From assembly GCF_932274485.2 (NCBI RefSeq), contig NC_065883.2, positions 71,603,339-71,667,338 of the forward strand: a stretch of DNA of 64,000 bases, read 5' to 3'. A model generated the notes under the pieces. That model made no database searches and was not told the origin of the DNA. It was given only the letters and a program-made list of their open reading frames with translations. The number at the start of each line of letters is the position of its first letter. Position 1 is the first letter of the stretch. Shown here in pieces: positions 29,766 through 42,774 of the stretch. The translations under genes were made by a program, and so were the position numbers. This DNA comes from Patella vulgata. Its lineage: Eukaryota; Mollusca; Gastropoda; Patellidae.

Positions 29766-30236
29766 CAATCTGATTAAAATACAGATCTATATTTCGTTTG
29801 GTTTTTTTTTTTATACGTTCGATGGCCTACACTACATGAAGATCTGACCGGTTGTACTGGAAGGTTGTGTCAAGGGTCGTGTGAGCGGCTTTTGACACTA
29901 TGACGTTAGACATTGATTAATCAATCGGCGTTGATGTTTCTAGTGGTTTACCCACAGTTCCTTGCATCAAACGCCAAGAACTCGCTGTAACAGACTGTTT
30001 CATTGGCTAATCCCTCACTTCAACCAGAACGCCGGTAATATAACAACGCCAAGAACTCGCCGTAACAGACTGTTTCATTGGCTAATCCCTCACTTCAACC
30101 AGAACGCGGGTAATATAACAACTCTTCCAGATCCTAGTGTAGTAAAGACAAGTAAATTGAAATTTTGAACTATAAAAAACCAAATTTTGAACTATAATAA
30201 ATGAAACAAAGCAGGATCTGTGTTTTGGTCAGATTG
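29766..30236 (+). mobile_element. MITE family M1, copy with internal duplication
   Basis: CAATCTGATTAAAATACAG to TGTTTTGGTCAGATTG, exact 9-bp target duplication GCATTCACT (29757-29765, 30237-30245). A 75-bp segment (from ACGCCAAGAACTCGC) is directly repeated at 29971 and 30046. Confidence 0.92.
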
Positions 30237-30374
30237 GCATTCACTAGGATTTCTGGAAATATTTGGTGGTGAAAATAAACCAGCTGTTATATATTTAGAA
30301 TTTCTAAATTATTTTAACATTTTTAATTTTTTTTTATTTTTTAGGTTGGCTGTTTAATTGACTATATACTTGTC

Positions 30375-30431
30375 TTCATGAGCCGAGTTGGAGCAGTACA
30401 GTAGTACGTTAAACCCCATTTCATTTCATTA
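30375..30431 (+). mobile_element. SINE-B tail fragment
   Basis: CTTCATGAGCCGAGTTGGAG to ACGTTAAACCCCATTTCATT only. Confidence 0.75.
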
Positions 30432-30468
30432 ATTGACCATATAAAGCTTTAGAAAATGTGATTTGCAG

Positions 30469-30494
30469 AATTAATGGAAGAATTAGAAGATTTG
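30469..30494 (+). CDS. Candidate micro/start exon MEELEDL
   Basis: TGATTTGCAG then 26 nt then a strong donor TTTG|GTAAGT. It contains ATGGAAGAATTAGAAGATTTG (MEELEDL), ending in phase 0. It could be an internal microexon or an alternative first exon of a + strand gene. It begins 38 bp after a SINE-B tail. No homology recognised. Confidence 0.25.
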
Positions 30495-30519
30495 GTAAGT
30501 ACTTAGTAAAATAATATGT

Positions 30520-32430
30520 TTGTTTGTTTCTCTTGTTTTTTTTTTAAAATTAAAAATGATCAACAAATTAGAAAATCGGAGTTTTATGCTATAATTAGTC
30601 ATGCAGTAATAGTGTTGTATAACATTTTGTGATAATTAGATGATTTTGTTAGCGGTAGAAATATGTTTATTTTTTGGGAGGGGGTGGGGGTTGTAGAATG
30701 GTCAATGAGTGTGCGTTACATCATAAGGTCTATCATAGAGTCAAATGGCATGGTTTTGATTCCTGGATAGTACATGACAGGGTAGGGTTACCTGTCAAAC
30801 CTCATGGGTTTTCTCCGGGTCCTCCGGTTTCCTTCCACTGCTAAAGACCCCTACGCTCAAGCGAATTGTTGAAATAAAATTCAACGATATGTTAATCCCA
30901 AAATGACCTAGTTTGTGTCAAGTGGAGTTAAACCCCATTTCTCTCTCTCTCTCTCCATTGTGTAGTTTCATAAACAAGAGAGGAAATGGTGTGTTTGTGA
31001 TAAACAAAAAGGAAGTGGCAGTACTAGCCAATCTCTGTATTTTGTTACATGATGGTCATTTTTATATACAAATATATTATCTATTTCCGTAGCATTACAT
31101 GATGTCCAATCTAATAAAACTTGTTTACGAATTTGAAACCAATATAAGGCTGAGGTCATAATATTGTTAAATATTTAAATACAGGTTGTTTTTTTTGTTA
31201 TATATATTTTTGATTTTCTTTTATTTTAAATTAAAATATATCAACAAAGTAAAATAAACGATAAGAGATTATAGCATATAATTAGCCAGTCAGTAATTGT
31301 TGTGTATATTTTTTGTGATAAGTAGAATTGACAGAAAAATCAGTTTTTAAACTAAAATTAAAATATATAAAGAAGCTATAAAAAAAAAATAAGAGAGATT
31401 GGCATATAATTAGTCTTTCAATAATTGCCTTGTATATTTTTATAGAATCTGTATATAGTTACTTCCTAGAGTTTAACTAGTAGCAAAATAGGTTTTTGTT
31501 TCTTTTTTTAAACTTATCAACAAACTAAAGAAATTAAAGATTTTGTCATATAATTAGCCTTTCAGTACAGTGTATATGTCTAGTTACTCCAAGAGTTTTA
31601 AGGGTTTTTTTTGGCAGTTTTTGTTTCTTATTTTAAATGTATCAACAAACTAAAGAAATAAAAAGATTTTGTCATATATAATTAGTGTTGTATATTATTT
31701 TTTAGAGTCTATATGTGTAGTTACTTCTGACATGTTTAAGTTTTTTAATTGCTGGATCTGTTAACTAGCAGCAAATGGGTATTTGTTTCTTTTTTTTTTT
31801 AATTAAGAAATTATCAACCAACTAAAAACAAAGATTTTGTCATATGGTAGCCTTTCAATGTTGCATATTTTTATAGAGTCTATATTTGTAGTTACTTCTG
31901 ACATGTTTAAGTTTTTTATTGCCAACCTGTGGGGTATTTATTTCTTCTCTTTTTTTTTAAATTAAAAGTTATCAACCAAAGATTTTGTCATATAATTACG
32001 GTAGCCTTTCAGCCATATAAATTCTGTGTACCTACTTTGGATAGCTTTAAGTTTTTTTATTACCAACTGTGTTAGCTAGTAGCAAAATGGGGTATTTCTT
32101 TCTTTTTATTAAAATTAAAAAATTATCAACCAACTAAAACAAAGATTTTGACTATGGTAACCTTTCATTAATAGTGTTGTATATTTTTATAAAGTCTGTG
32201 TAGCTACTTTGGATAGCTTTATGTTTTTTACATTGCCAACTGTGTTAGCTAGCAGCAAAATGAGGTATTTGCTTCTTTTGTTTTTTTAATTAAAAAATTA
32301 TCAACCAACTAAAAACAAAGATTTTGTCATATGGTAGCCTTTCATCATTAGTGTTGTATATTTTTATAAAGTCTATGTAGCTACTTTGGATAGGTTTAAG
32401 TTTTTTATTGCCAGCTGTGTTAACTAGCAG
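30520..32430 (+). repeat. Degenerate AT-rich tandem array, unit about 125-175 bp
   Basis: ATCAACAAACTAAAG/ATCAACCAACTAAAA recurs near 31517, 31641, 31813, 31971, 32124 and 32299, each followed by GATTTTGTCATAT..TAGCCTTTCA, TTGTATATTTTTATA and AGCTACTTTGGATAGG. Split by a SINE-A at 30680-30956. Confidence 0.85.
30680..30956 (+). mobile_element. SINE-A inside tandem array
   Basis: GGGTTGTAGAATGGTCAATGA head, TCCGGTTTCCTTCCACTGCT, TGACCTAGTTTGTGTCAAGT, GTTAAACCCCATTTCTCTCTC. Confidence 0.9.
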
Positions 32431-33548
32431 CAAGTTAACTCTCACGAGAGCCTGTTAAACTCTCCCACAAGAGTAATCATATTGTATAATTATGTGAAAT
32501 ATTTGTAAAGGTTACTGGCGTGTGCCAGGTTCACATTCTCACTCAAGATTCCCTCTCAATTTTCAACTATTTCTTTTACAGCTGTTCATATCGTTTTCTA
32601 GTAAATTATGTGTTTGTATCTTCTGGTGCCATATTGTCCTGACTTCCTGTATTTCTTCCTTTATAGTTCTCTGTTAATTTACAACAGGAGTTGGTGTTAA
32701 GTTAAGGTTTCAAGTCCACTTCCAGGCATGATGGTACTGCCTGACTAATTTATAACAGGGAGTGGGTGTTTTAAGTTGAGGTTTTAAATCCACTTCCAGG
32801 CATGATCATACTGCTGACAAATTTACAACTTTATTTCAGTCACTTGTGGTTGAAATATATAGTCATAATTGCCTTTCCAGCTGTAATCTGTTAAATCTTT
32901 ATTACACCAATAAAAATCTGGGATGTAGTCAATATACAAACCTAATTACATCGGTTTAAAAAATTCATGAAAATAAAAGGTAGCAGTTTATAATAAAAGT
33001 TGATCCACTTTTTGCATTTTGTTTTTAAAAAATCTTTACTGATAAATTATGATTGAAGTTATATGGGAGATAACTGTATAAAAATTTCAATTTTCTGCAA
33101 ATTATCGAATATTTGTTGCAGTAATTATACTAATGTACTGTTATTTTACAATATAAGGTTGTTATTTCATAATATTGGGTAGTATTTCTTAAGTATTTGG
33201 TAGTATTGGGAAATATAACTATTTTTGAAAAAAATATAATGATGTCCATTTTACACCACTATGTAGGGTAGTGTGTGGTGATATTGAGGTGGTATTGGGT
33301 AAATCGTCCCACTGCGTCATATGTGCTAATATGTATAGGACCGTCTCCCAGTCTAGCGTTCTCCTGTCAACATATAAACCGAATTACCTTGGTTTTCAAA
33401 GTAAACGAAAATAATAGATAACAATTTATTAAAGATGATTCACTTTTTGCATCTTTTTAAAAAAAGAAATCTTTACCAATAAATTATGATTGATTTCATA
33501 TCTTTCTACACTGAGTTTAATTTTGGTAACCTTTCTTATCATTTGTAG
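32431..33548. other. Non-coding spacer
   Basis: A short duplication around GTTAAGGTTTCAAGTCCACT / TTGAGGTTTTAAATCCACTT with CTTCCAGGCATGAT (32700, 32775), and TAGTATTGGG-type phrases at 33175-33300. No exon. Confidence 0.4.
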
Positions 33549-33892
33549 GGAGCCACAGTGGTTTAGTGAGTAAGACACTGGCTTGCAAACTAGGAGGTCC
33601 TGTGTTCTATGCCTGCGGTTGGCCAAGAAAGTTCATCGTGATTTTCTGGTGTGGTTCCCCGTTGTCTGTTGTGCAGGACAAGAGGGCCTGGCAAGGGATG
33701 TGTTGTCGTCTGATGGGACAACAAACCGAGGTTCCATTTGCACGTAAAAGATCCATTTGCAGTTGGAATTTGATATAAGAGTAAGCCGTAGCAAAATTTC
33801 CCTCATTCCACACTCTTATGGTGTAAGCCCATCTTCATTAGCCCAGTCAGAGCAGAACAGTAGGACGTTAAACCCCATTTCATTTCATTTCC
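33549..33892 (+). mobile_element. SINE-B
   Basis: GGAGCCACAGTGGTTTAGTG to GGACGTTAAACCCCATTTCA. Another tail piece lies at 34052-34125. Confidence 0.88.
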
Positions 33893-34242
33893 ATTGGCAC
33901 TTAAAATTTTATCAGCTTTTTCCAGTGATGGTAAAAATAAAAATGATCATTTTGCCACATTTTTTTCTGTTATTATTTCCAGTAGCTGGCTTAACAGTAG
34001 AAATGTAAATAATCTCATGCTCATTCGAATATTATCTAAAAAAAATAAATGCCCGTTTTCATTAGCTCAGTCAGTGCAGAAAAGTAGGACTTATAAAAAC
34101 CCATTTTATTTCATTTTATTTTATCTATATTTTTTTTTTTTTATAAAACTAGTTCGTGTACACAAAGAAAGATAAAAAGCTGCACAATCAGAAAATTGTC
34201 TTTTCGCTGCATTTTTTTTCTGTTATCTTTTTTTTTTCATCA

Positions 34243-34346
34243 CACTGCTAAAGACCCCTACGCGCAAGCGAATTATTGAAATAAAATTAAACCATGTGTT
34301 AGTCCTGAAATGACCTAGTTTGTGTCGAGTGGATAGTTAAACACCA

Positions 34347-34389
<43 letters not shown>

Positions 34390-34392
34390 GTT
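34243..34392 (+). mobile_element. SINE-A, 3' half with long (CT)n
   Basis: ACTGCTAAAGACCCCTACGC, CCTGAAATGACCTAGTTTGT, then about 40 bp of CT repeats. Confidence 0.88.
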
Positions 34393-34739
34393 ATTTTTTT
34401 TTTATTAAATCTTATTAAATACATGTACTGTACCAGTCAAAAAGCCAGCACAACCAAAACATTTTTTTATAATGCTAGTTTCTTTACAAGATAAAAACTA
34501 AAAAGCTGCACACTCAGAAGAATATGTTTATCAGAGAATTTTTATTATTGGGAGGATATTAAGGAGAAATATTACCTGACGATTGCCATCTGTTGTGTAA
34601 ATCAGATGAAAAATCTACTAGCGTGATGTGCCATGTTTCATGTCTTAATTTCATCAGTTTACCATTCGTTAGACGTGAGATGTTCGGTTTAACAGTTCCA
34701 ACAGTTCTCTAAGTTTATACCAAACATCGAAGTATTAGT

Positions 34740-35490
34740 CAGATTTTAACCAGTGATTATAGTAGCTATGATATATTGATACACTAAACAGTGAATTATT
34801 TATTCAGATATTTACCAGTGATAGTAGTTATGTGGTAATGGTAGTTAATGGTTCATGGTAATAATTTCAAACTATATTTTAACCAGTGATAGTAGTAATG
34901 TGATAATGGTAACTTGAATGAAAATTTATAATTAATGGTAATAATTTTAAACTATTTTAACCAGTGATTGTAGTAATGTGTTAATGGTAACTGTGATATA
35001 TGAATTGATGATAAATTTATAGTTAATAATTAATGGCAACAGTTTTAACTATATTTTAACCGCTGATTGTAGTAATGTGATACTGTGATATTTGAATGAA
35101 AGTTAATTAATGGTAACAATTTTAAACTATATTTTAACTGGTAATTGTAGTAATGTGATAATGGTAACTGTGATATTTGAATGATAGTTAATTGATGATA
35201 AATTTATAGTTAATAATTAATGGTAATAATTTCAAACTATATTTTAACCAGTGATAGTAGTAATGTGATAATGGTAACTTTAATGAATTAAAGTTAATAA
35301 TTAATCGTAATAATTTTAAACTATATTTTAACCAGTGATAGTAGTAATGTGATAATGGTAACTTTAATAAATGAAAGTTAATAATTAATGTTAATAATTT
35401 TAAACTATGTTTTGACCGGTAATTGTAGTAATGTGATAATGGTAGCTGTGATATTTGAATGAGAGTTAATTAATGGTAACAAGTTCACAT
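34740..35490 (+). repeat. Degenerate tandem array, unit about 60-110 bp
   Basis: About nine recurrences of TTTTAACCAGTGATAGTAGT followed by AATGTGATAATGGTAACT and TTAATGGTAATAATTT. Confidence 0.85.
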
Positions 35491-36507
35491 ATTTCAAATT
35501 TTGAGATAATGGATACAAGGTTTCAAATTTGAAAAAGAATGTCATTGCTGATGATTTTGTAATTTGGTAAATTTTGATATATTTTAATGAGGTTTTTAGA
35601 TGTATGATCTACAATCAAAGATATGAAAACCTTTTGAAAGTAATCATTGTTTGTATTCATTTATATTAAAGAACTGGGTATGGGGTAGGAGGATAGGGAA
35701 GAGGCGGAGGAGGGTTAATATAATAAGGACAAATTATGTTTTAAATTATGAATTGTATTGTTTGAACGTGTAAACTTAGTTGATATAGATGGCCAGTAGA
35801 AAGAAAATAGAAATTTGTCTTCATGGGTGGATATACTAGGTGAAGATATGAAGAGACAAAGAGATCAAGGAGGGTTAATTAGGTTAAATCATGCTTAAAA
35901 TTTGAGTTTTTTTTAACATGCATACTTTTCGAAACAAATTTAAATATTGTGATGTGTAAAATGATCTGATTTAATTGGATTGATGTACATAACAAAGGAG
36001 ATAATTGAAGCATGAAAGTCAATGGTGTAGGTAAATTAGATTGTCAGGTATGAGATATTACATTTGTTAATACCAACACCTATATATAGATAAAGAGTTT
36101 GTAAGGTATGAGATATTATATATTAATATATACCTACACCTATATAGATACACAGCAGCTATATAGGTGTGTGTTTGGCACAATGTAGCCTGGTTGGTGC
36201 TGACGTGCTATTAAACACGTTATTTATATCTGTGTGTTCCATAATCCAGGATTAATGTCGTTTAATTACTGTGTGTTCTATCAATCATCAAGGATTAATG
36301 ACGTTTATTATTAGGTGAACTTTTTGTTTTTTTGTGATATTATTCTGAAGGTGGAAATAGTGTTGGAACATGGTAATGTAGTTTCAAAATAGTTCTTTTT
36401 ATCAAAATATTCGCAAAAAGTTTCACAGAAAATTTATGAATTGTGAAACAAGTATAGAACTCTTGTCTAATGATAGAATTTAACAGATAATATTCTTACA
36501 AGTTCCC
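35491..36507. other. Non-coding AT-rich spacer
   Basis: A short duplicated phrase around TATGAGATATTA..TACCTACACCTATATA (36050-36140). A SINE-B tail follows at 36508-36572. Confidence 0.4.
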
Positions 36508-36837
36508 GTCTTCATTAGCCCAGTCGGAGCAGAACCCTAGGACGTTAAACCCATTTCATTTTATTTCATTTCTTTCAAGTTTCTTGCACCATCAAAGCTG
36601 AGTTGGCAATGGACTGTGATCTATGGTGTCTTTTAATTGAAAGGAAAGAGTATATCTTTACGCAGATTATTTAGGATAACCATTTCTGAGAAAACTTCCC
36701 AGAACAATTATGTTTGGTGTATTTATTCATTGACTGACAATGTTATGTTTTAGGAAACTGACATTAATTGTAATTTCTGTAGTATATTTTGTATTAAGAT
36801 ACTGAAATTAATCATGATCAATTACTTGTCATAAACT

Positions 36838-37168
36838 GGGAACCACAGTGGCTATTAAGTGAGTAATTAAAGCTCTGACTCACAGAGGGTCCCAGGTTTG
36901 ATCCAGGTGTTGGGATTTTTCATGTTGGGGTGGGAGGGAGGGATCCCTCTCTCTCTCTCTCTCTCTCTAGAGTACAGCATCTAGATCTAGACATTTTGAT
37001 GAAATGCAAAACCGAAGCCCTGTGGACATGTTGGTGTGCACTTAAAACACCCCTTTACAATTGGAATTTGATATAAGAGTTTGTGGGTACGCCGCTGTCT
37101 GAGCAAAATTCCCCTCATAGCACACTGCATAAAATATACCCATCTTCATTGGCCCAGTTTGTGCATAA
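36838..37168 (+). mobile_element. SINE-B, old copy
   Basis: GGGAACCACAGTGGCTATTAAG to CATTGGCCCAGTTTG, diverged, with an internal (CT)n. Confidence 0.78.
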
Positions 37169-37195
37169 GATAAACAGAACGTACTATTTTTAGGG

Positions 37196-37470
37196 GAAGC
37201 CACAGTGGCTAAGTGGGTAAGACGCTGGCTTGCTAGCCTGGAGGTCGCATGTTCAATCCCTGTCTAGTCATTCGAATGGTATGAAAAACCAAGGACCTGT
37301 GCAAACATTGGAGTGCATGTAAAAGATCTCTTAGCAGTTGGAATTCAGTATAAGAGTAGGCCATAGTGCAACTGCTTGGGCAAAATTTCCCTCATAGCAC
37401 ACTGTATGGCGTATGTCTGTCTTCATTAGCCCAGTCGGGGAGAACAACAGGACGTTAAACCCCATTTCGT
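37196..37470 (+). mobile_element. SINE-B with internal deletion
   Basis: GAAGCCACAGTGGCTAAGTG to GGACGTTAAACCCCATTTCG; the GAGAAAGTTCATC..GACAAGGACAG part is missing between B box and GTCTAGTCATTCG. Confidence 0.85.
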
Positions 37471-37885
37471 TACTATTTTTAGAGTAAATATATTATTATA
37501 CCTTATGTTTTGAAAGAGATAGTATGAGAAGAAAGTATGTATATATGGTGCTAAATGATATACCCCAGTATTATGATGTGTGAGGATCAATCATGACAGT
37601 ATATGTATGATATTGTTGATTTAGTCAAGACATTAAACAGTTTTTATATATTAAACAAATAGAATATATCTTGAAGAGATGATGATAGGTTAGATATCAG
37701 TTTTCTGTGGTTATAGAGATATATCCGTGTTATTTGATGATTGAGGAATGGGTATGAAATAGTTCAGATTTATTTTCTGTATTTTACATCTTGATCTGGT
37801 AGGAGTGTATTTTTTTTTTGTTCATGTCATCTTGTTTGTGATCTGGGAAACCCTTCAACATATAAATTATTGTCAAAAGTTAAGA

Positions 37886-38115
37886 GAGAGAGAAATTGGG
37901 TTCAATGTGCTCTCTTCACAAACTAGGTCATTTCAGGACTAAGATACAGTTAAATTTTATTTCAGTCAGAAATGCGCATTATTAGGGGTCTCTAGAAGGA
38001 AACGCACAAGTTTGGGTAGCCGGACCTGTCTCATTTTCAGGTACAAACTTTGAATCGAAATCGTGCCACTTGACTCAATGACAGACCTAATGATCTAAAG
38101 TGCACACTCGAGCGC
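37886..38115 (-). mobile_element. SINE-A, old copy
   Basis: GAGAGAGAAATTGGGTTCAA through CACTTGACTCAATGACAGAC to poly(C). Confidence 0.8.
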
Positions 38116-38282
38116 CCCCCCCCCCATATCAAAAGTCCAGATACTGAATGTATGGACTTGAAGTAAATTATCTTGATCCAAAGGTTCGGCTAGAAACTCA
38201 GTATAAACTAATGATTCCTTAATGTACGTTAAAATCTGCTGCTTTGGGTCAGATATTTCTGGCTCCAAGTGATTACGGGTAC

Positions 38283-38420
38283 CAGTACATATATTAGATT
38301 TCCTAGAATAGAATAGAATTTTATTGCATAAAGTATAAAATACAACTACAAAAATTATGGACGGGCACTCATAAATCAGACAGTATAAAACCCACATAAC
38401 AAGGTGCCTTTAATAATACA
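38283..38420 (-). mobile_element. Probable LINE 3' end
   Basis: On the - strand a stretch ends GCAATAAAATTCTATTCTAT, a (TCTAT)n tail preceded by AATAAA, as at the 3' end of many invertebrate LINEs. Only the 3' UTR remains; the clade is not identifiable. Confidence 0.45.
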
Positions 38421-38658
38421 CAAATTATGGACTATGTAACATAATGTAACATCACCAAATCGCCTAATCCACTTTTTCTGCTAACATTGCTAATCCTGTC
38501 ATATTTAACACAAATGTTGATTGAGAAAAGTCAGCGTAAACTTAGCCATAACATAATAACTTACATGTTTAAAGTATTTAATTGTATTAATACATTGTCA
38601 TATACTCAGCCATGTAATTTATGTAGATTATAAGCTACATCAAATATACGATAATAGG

Positions 38659-38935
38659 GAGAGAAAAATGGGGTTTAACATCCACTCGACACAAATTAGG
38701 TCATTTCGGGACCAACATATGGTTTAATTTTATTTCAATAATTTGCTTGCACATAGGGGTCTTTAGCAGTGGGAGGAAACCGGAGGACACAGTGAAAACC
38801 CACGAGGTTGGACAGGCGACCCTACTCCTTGTCACGTACAACCGGGGATTCGAAACCACGCCAGTTGACTCAATGACAGGCCTTATGATACAGCGCGCAC
38901 ACGCTAACCATTCAGCCATCCAACCCCCCCATTGA
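38659..38935 (-). mobile_element. SINE-A, full length
   Basis: GAGAAAAATGGGGTTTAACA to GCTAACCATTCAGCCATCCAA; all segments present. Confidence 0.92.
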
Positions 38936-39524
38936 TTTAGGACTTAAAATGTCGGTGAACTAGCTTAGTGACTGTTCACAAGCGACACTAACTGTAGACA
39001 GACAGCCTTTTGTTTAGTATGTTTTTGCTCTCTACCTTTATTTATAAGTAGTCTTGTTTTTTGGGATTGTTTCAGGTTGTATTATTGATAGATAATAATC
39101 TATCAGCGGTATTGAAGATATTAACACCTCAAATAGTCGTGATTGATGCGTACTGTTAAACATCTGGATAAAGAGACTTGAATACAAAAACAATCTGACT
39201 ACATCTCAACACCTATATATATGTACTGTATATAGCAAGGTGCCAAAATAACCAATACACTAATCTCATCTCAAACTTTCGGTTGTAGAAGTTTTTTGGG
39301 GTTTTTTTATCTGACAGTTGAAGAATTTGCAGTGAAGTGTTTGCATTTTTTGACATTTAAGTTGTACATATTCCAAGTTGGTGTTAAGTTTTTTTTATTG
39401 TCAGTAGGAAATGATCATTTTCCAGTTAGTTTAATAATGTTGATTTATAAAGCATCAGGGGAATTATAAATGGTATACAATTCATAGATTCAGTTTAAAG
39501 AAGGCGAGTTGCTAACTCAGTATC

Positions 39525-39955
39525 ATCTACAGTCTTCGACATTGCAAACTTATTAATCAATTTAAATCAACATTGATATTGTTAACTTACCATGAACAGA
39601 TGGGCTTCTGATATCCAATATTTAAAACAAAATTAAAATTTTGAAATTGGCACACGAATCGCGTGCACGAATGCTTTCAAGCACCATTTGTAATGAAGCA
39701 ACTCGATACCCCACAGGAGAATATTGCCGGTGTAGACTGGAATAACAAGACGCCAAAGACTGCCATTCAATTTAGACTCTTTGCATATTTCGTCAAACAT
39801 AACTGATTAGAAAATACAGTAAAAACAGAAACGATTGAATGTAAATCAGTTTATATACATTCATATTACATTATTATATGCATAATTGCGACCCATTTGT
39901 GTCCATTTCTAGATGCTAAAAAATAACGATTTAGCTCCTTTAAATTAGTTGAAGA
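39525..39955 (+). repeat. Interspersed repeat R5, copy 2
   Basis: GATGGGCTTCTGATATCCAA and CGATTTAGCTCCTTTAAA match 3940-4470; about 90 bp shorter internally. Confidence 0.65.
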
Positions 39956-40091
39956 ATTTGCAGTGAAATGTTTGCATGTATTGGTATTTAACTTTTATAT
40001 GTTCCAAGTTATATGTTGGTGTTCTAAGTTTGCAGGCCAATTTGTTCTCATTATATATGCTCACTCTTTGCTGTAAACTCGTCATCATTAG

Positions 40092-40366
40092 CGAGAGAGA
40101 AAGAAATGGGGTTTAACGTCCACTCAACTCAAACTGGGTCATTTCTTGACTAACACATGGTTCAATTTTATTTCAATAATTAGCTTGCGTGTAGGGGTCT
40201 TTAGCAGTGGGAGGAAACTGGAGGACCCAGAGAAAACCCACGAGGTTGGACAGGTGACCCTATTCTTTGTCACATACAACCGGGGAATTGAAACCACACC
40301 AGTTGACTCAATGATAGACCTTATGATACAACGCGCAAGCGCTAACCATTCGGCCCCCCCATCTTT
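40092..40366 (-). mobile_element. SINE-A, full length
   Basis: GAGAAAGAAATGGGGTTTAA to GCTAACCATTCGGCCCCCCC. Confidence 0.92.
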
Positions 40367-40479
40367 CTTGTCATCATTAGCACTGGTGCAGAAACGTAGG
40401 ATGTTAAGACCTTATAATTATTTTGAAGGTGATCGTAATTAATTTGAGTAGGTCCTTTTATAGTTTGATTATTATTTGT

Positions 40480-40656
40480 AATAAACACAAAAACATAATA
40501 TGGAACACAATTATTATTTTAATTAAAGCAACGTTTCGTTGAGGGTTCTCTCAACGTTTTCAAGCAAATGATGAGAGAACGTTGCGAGAACCCTCAATGA
40601 AACGTTGCTTTAATTAAAATAGTAATTGTGTCCCATATTATGTTTTTGTGTTTATT
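40480..40656. mobile_element. Long near-perfect palindrome, foldback element M8
   Basis: Left arm AATAAACACAAAAACATAAT ... GAGGGTTCTCTCAACGTT mirrors right arm AGAACGTTGCGAGAACCCTC ... ATTATGTTTTTGTGTTTATT, about 79 bp each around a 19-bp spacer. A shorter copy is at 23403-23517; a right-flank phrase TCAATTACTAAATGC recurs at 15748 and 57790. Confidence 0.88.
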
Positions 40657-40865
40657 ACGTATGTCAATTGCTAAATGCCGCTCAAAGAAGAAATATTATT
40701 TGTGTTCCAAAGAATTGTGTGATGTGGGTAAGATGTACAAGCTTGTGTATTGAAATATATTTGGAAATAGGAAGAACAGCAATATCCCTATTGTGTTTTA
40801 GGGGTCGAGTAAAATAACATATTTACTTCAAGTCCATACGTTCAGTGTCCAAATTTTTGAGAAGG

Positions 40866-41141
40866 GTTGGGCAGTCGAGTGTGCACTTTAGATCATAAGG
40901 TCTGTCATTGAGTCAAGTGGCGTGGGTTTGATCCCTAACTTGTAAGTGTCGAGGAGTAGGATCGCAGACTTGAACTCTAAGATTTTCACTAAGTCTTCCA
41001 TTTTTCTCACACTCCAAAGACTTCTGCGCAAAATCGAATTATTGACATAAAACTGAACCATATGTTAGTCCTGAAATTACCTTAGTTTCTGTCGGATGTA
41101 TGTTAAACCATATCTCTCTCTCTCTCTCTCTCTCTCTCCAA
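40866..41141 (+). mobile_element. SINE-A, diverged
   Basis: GGGTTGGGCAGTCGAGTGTG head to GTATGTTAAACCATATCTCTC. Confidence 0.85.
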
Positions 41142-42200
41142 TGTGTTTTAACTTCTTCAGTGTGGTCAAGGATGGTTAAGATTAATGAAGTTTTTATATG
41201 GTATTACTCTGCGCTCTGATGCTGATTAATTTAACATCAAGTGATATTTTTACGACCAGCTCCTAATTGCAAATCCATTCTTTACAGCTTAAAACTAATG
41301 GAGTTGTACACATGTAATATATTTTATATTGTCCATGGTTGACCTATAGTAGTCTATCATATACTTAATCTAGAGCAGATTTTGATGTATATAAGTACAG
41401 TTTATACATGTATTTCTTGACTGGACACAGCTGGGGTCAAAACATATACCACATGGGACTAATATTATTTACAGGTAGGTCTAGACCTCTTCTAAAGCCA
41501 AGCCAAGACAAGTTAACTTGATGTAGTCAGCTCCTGATTCATACTAAACTTAGGCTGTCTATCCACAGTTAGCTAGGCTTGAGAACAGACACTAAGCTAG
41601 TTGACCGACATTTAAAGTCCTAAATCAACGATTTTAGTCGAAAACACTAAGTATATTTCGAGAATTTTGAGAAGTATATATTCTGATTTCATTTAATAAA
41701 ATTGAAAAGGTTTAAATAGTCGTTTTGTGTATAAAAGATGTGAACCGGAGTAGGACCACATTACACAACAGTATACTAATTTTTGGATATGGCGGTCGTT
41801 TAGGGCAGAGATCTATTCTCAAAGTATGAAGTAGATGAAGCTCTGTGCGTAGAATGCTCCTGACTATGCAAAATTTAGTAAATTAGTCTGACATAATGAC
41901 TACCTGTTGGTGTGTGGTGGTCATAACATTTTTTAAAAAAATTTTTGATAATGTGATATTTCTTATGAATGGGAAAAATAAAATTATATACTCACATTGC
42001 AAACTTTCAATTAAAAATGTGACAGTTCTTAAAAGAAGGAGTCTGGCAAATTTTGGGGGATTGTTTGTATTTTTGTAAAGTATATTTTCTAATCTATAAT
42101 TAAATATTTTCTTGAATTTTTACGAAATTTTTCCATTTTGTTCATAATGAGCCTGCTCAACCTCAAGGTTCCTCCCACTGCACATGAACTGTAGCAGATG
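41142..42200. other. Non-coding spacer
   Basis: No repeat family or exon recognised. A 60-codon chance ORF at 41896 was not accepted. Confidence 0.4.
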
Positions 42201-42214
42201 GCATATGTTAGTCT

Positions 42215-42285
42215 CTCTCTCCCCCTCTCTCTCTCTCACTCTCTCTCTCTCTCTCACACAGTAGCTCAATGATGAGTGAATTGAT

Positions 42286-42320
<35 letters not shown>

Positions 42321-42380
42321 CACACACACATAGTAGCTCAATGATGTGTGGAGTATTATCTCTCTCTCTCTCTCTCTCTA
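42215..42380 (+). repeat. (CT)n blocks with duplicated insert
   Basis: Three CT-repeat runs separated by CACACAGTAGCTCAATGATG-type inserts, so the insert plus CT run has been duplicated. Confidence 0.85.
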
Positions 42381-42774
42381 ATAATGATTATTCATTTTAA
42401 TTAATACACTCTTTTATAGAGGGATTATACAGAGTTTTATTGCTTTAACTTATTAGAAAAAAGTAGATATTTACCAGTAATGAATAGTAATAACATTCTT
42501 ATAGATTATATTATACAATAGATGTCAGGTATATTATATTATACAGGTAATATAAGTAAAGATCAGGTAGATATTGATTAAATGACCAGTAGGATAAACT
42601 CTGTGTTTACATTACTCTAACTGGTAGGTAAAATCAACAATTAGACTTATTTACCCCCAGTAATGACCACATTCAGGGATATGACTATCGGCTAGCTATT
42701 AAAAGAGATAAGTACAGTTTCTGGTAGGTAAAATAAATATACTTATTAACTTGCATATGACCATATTATTATAG

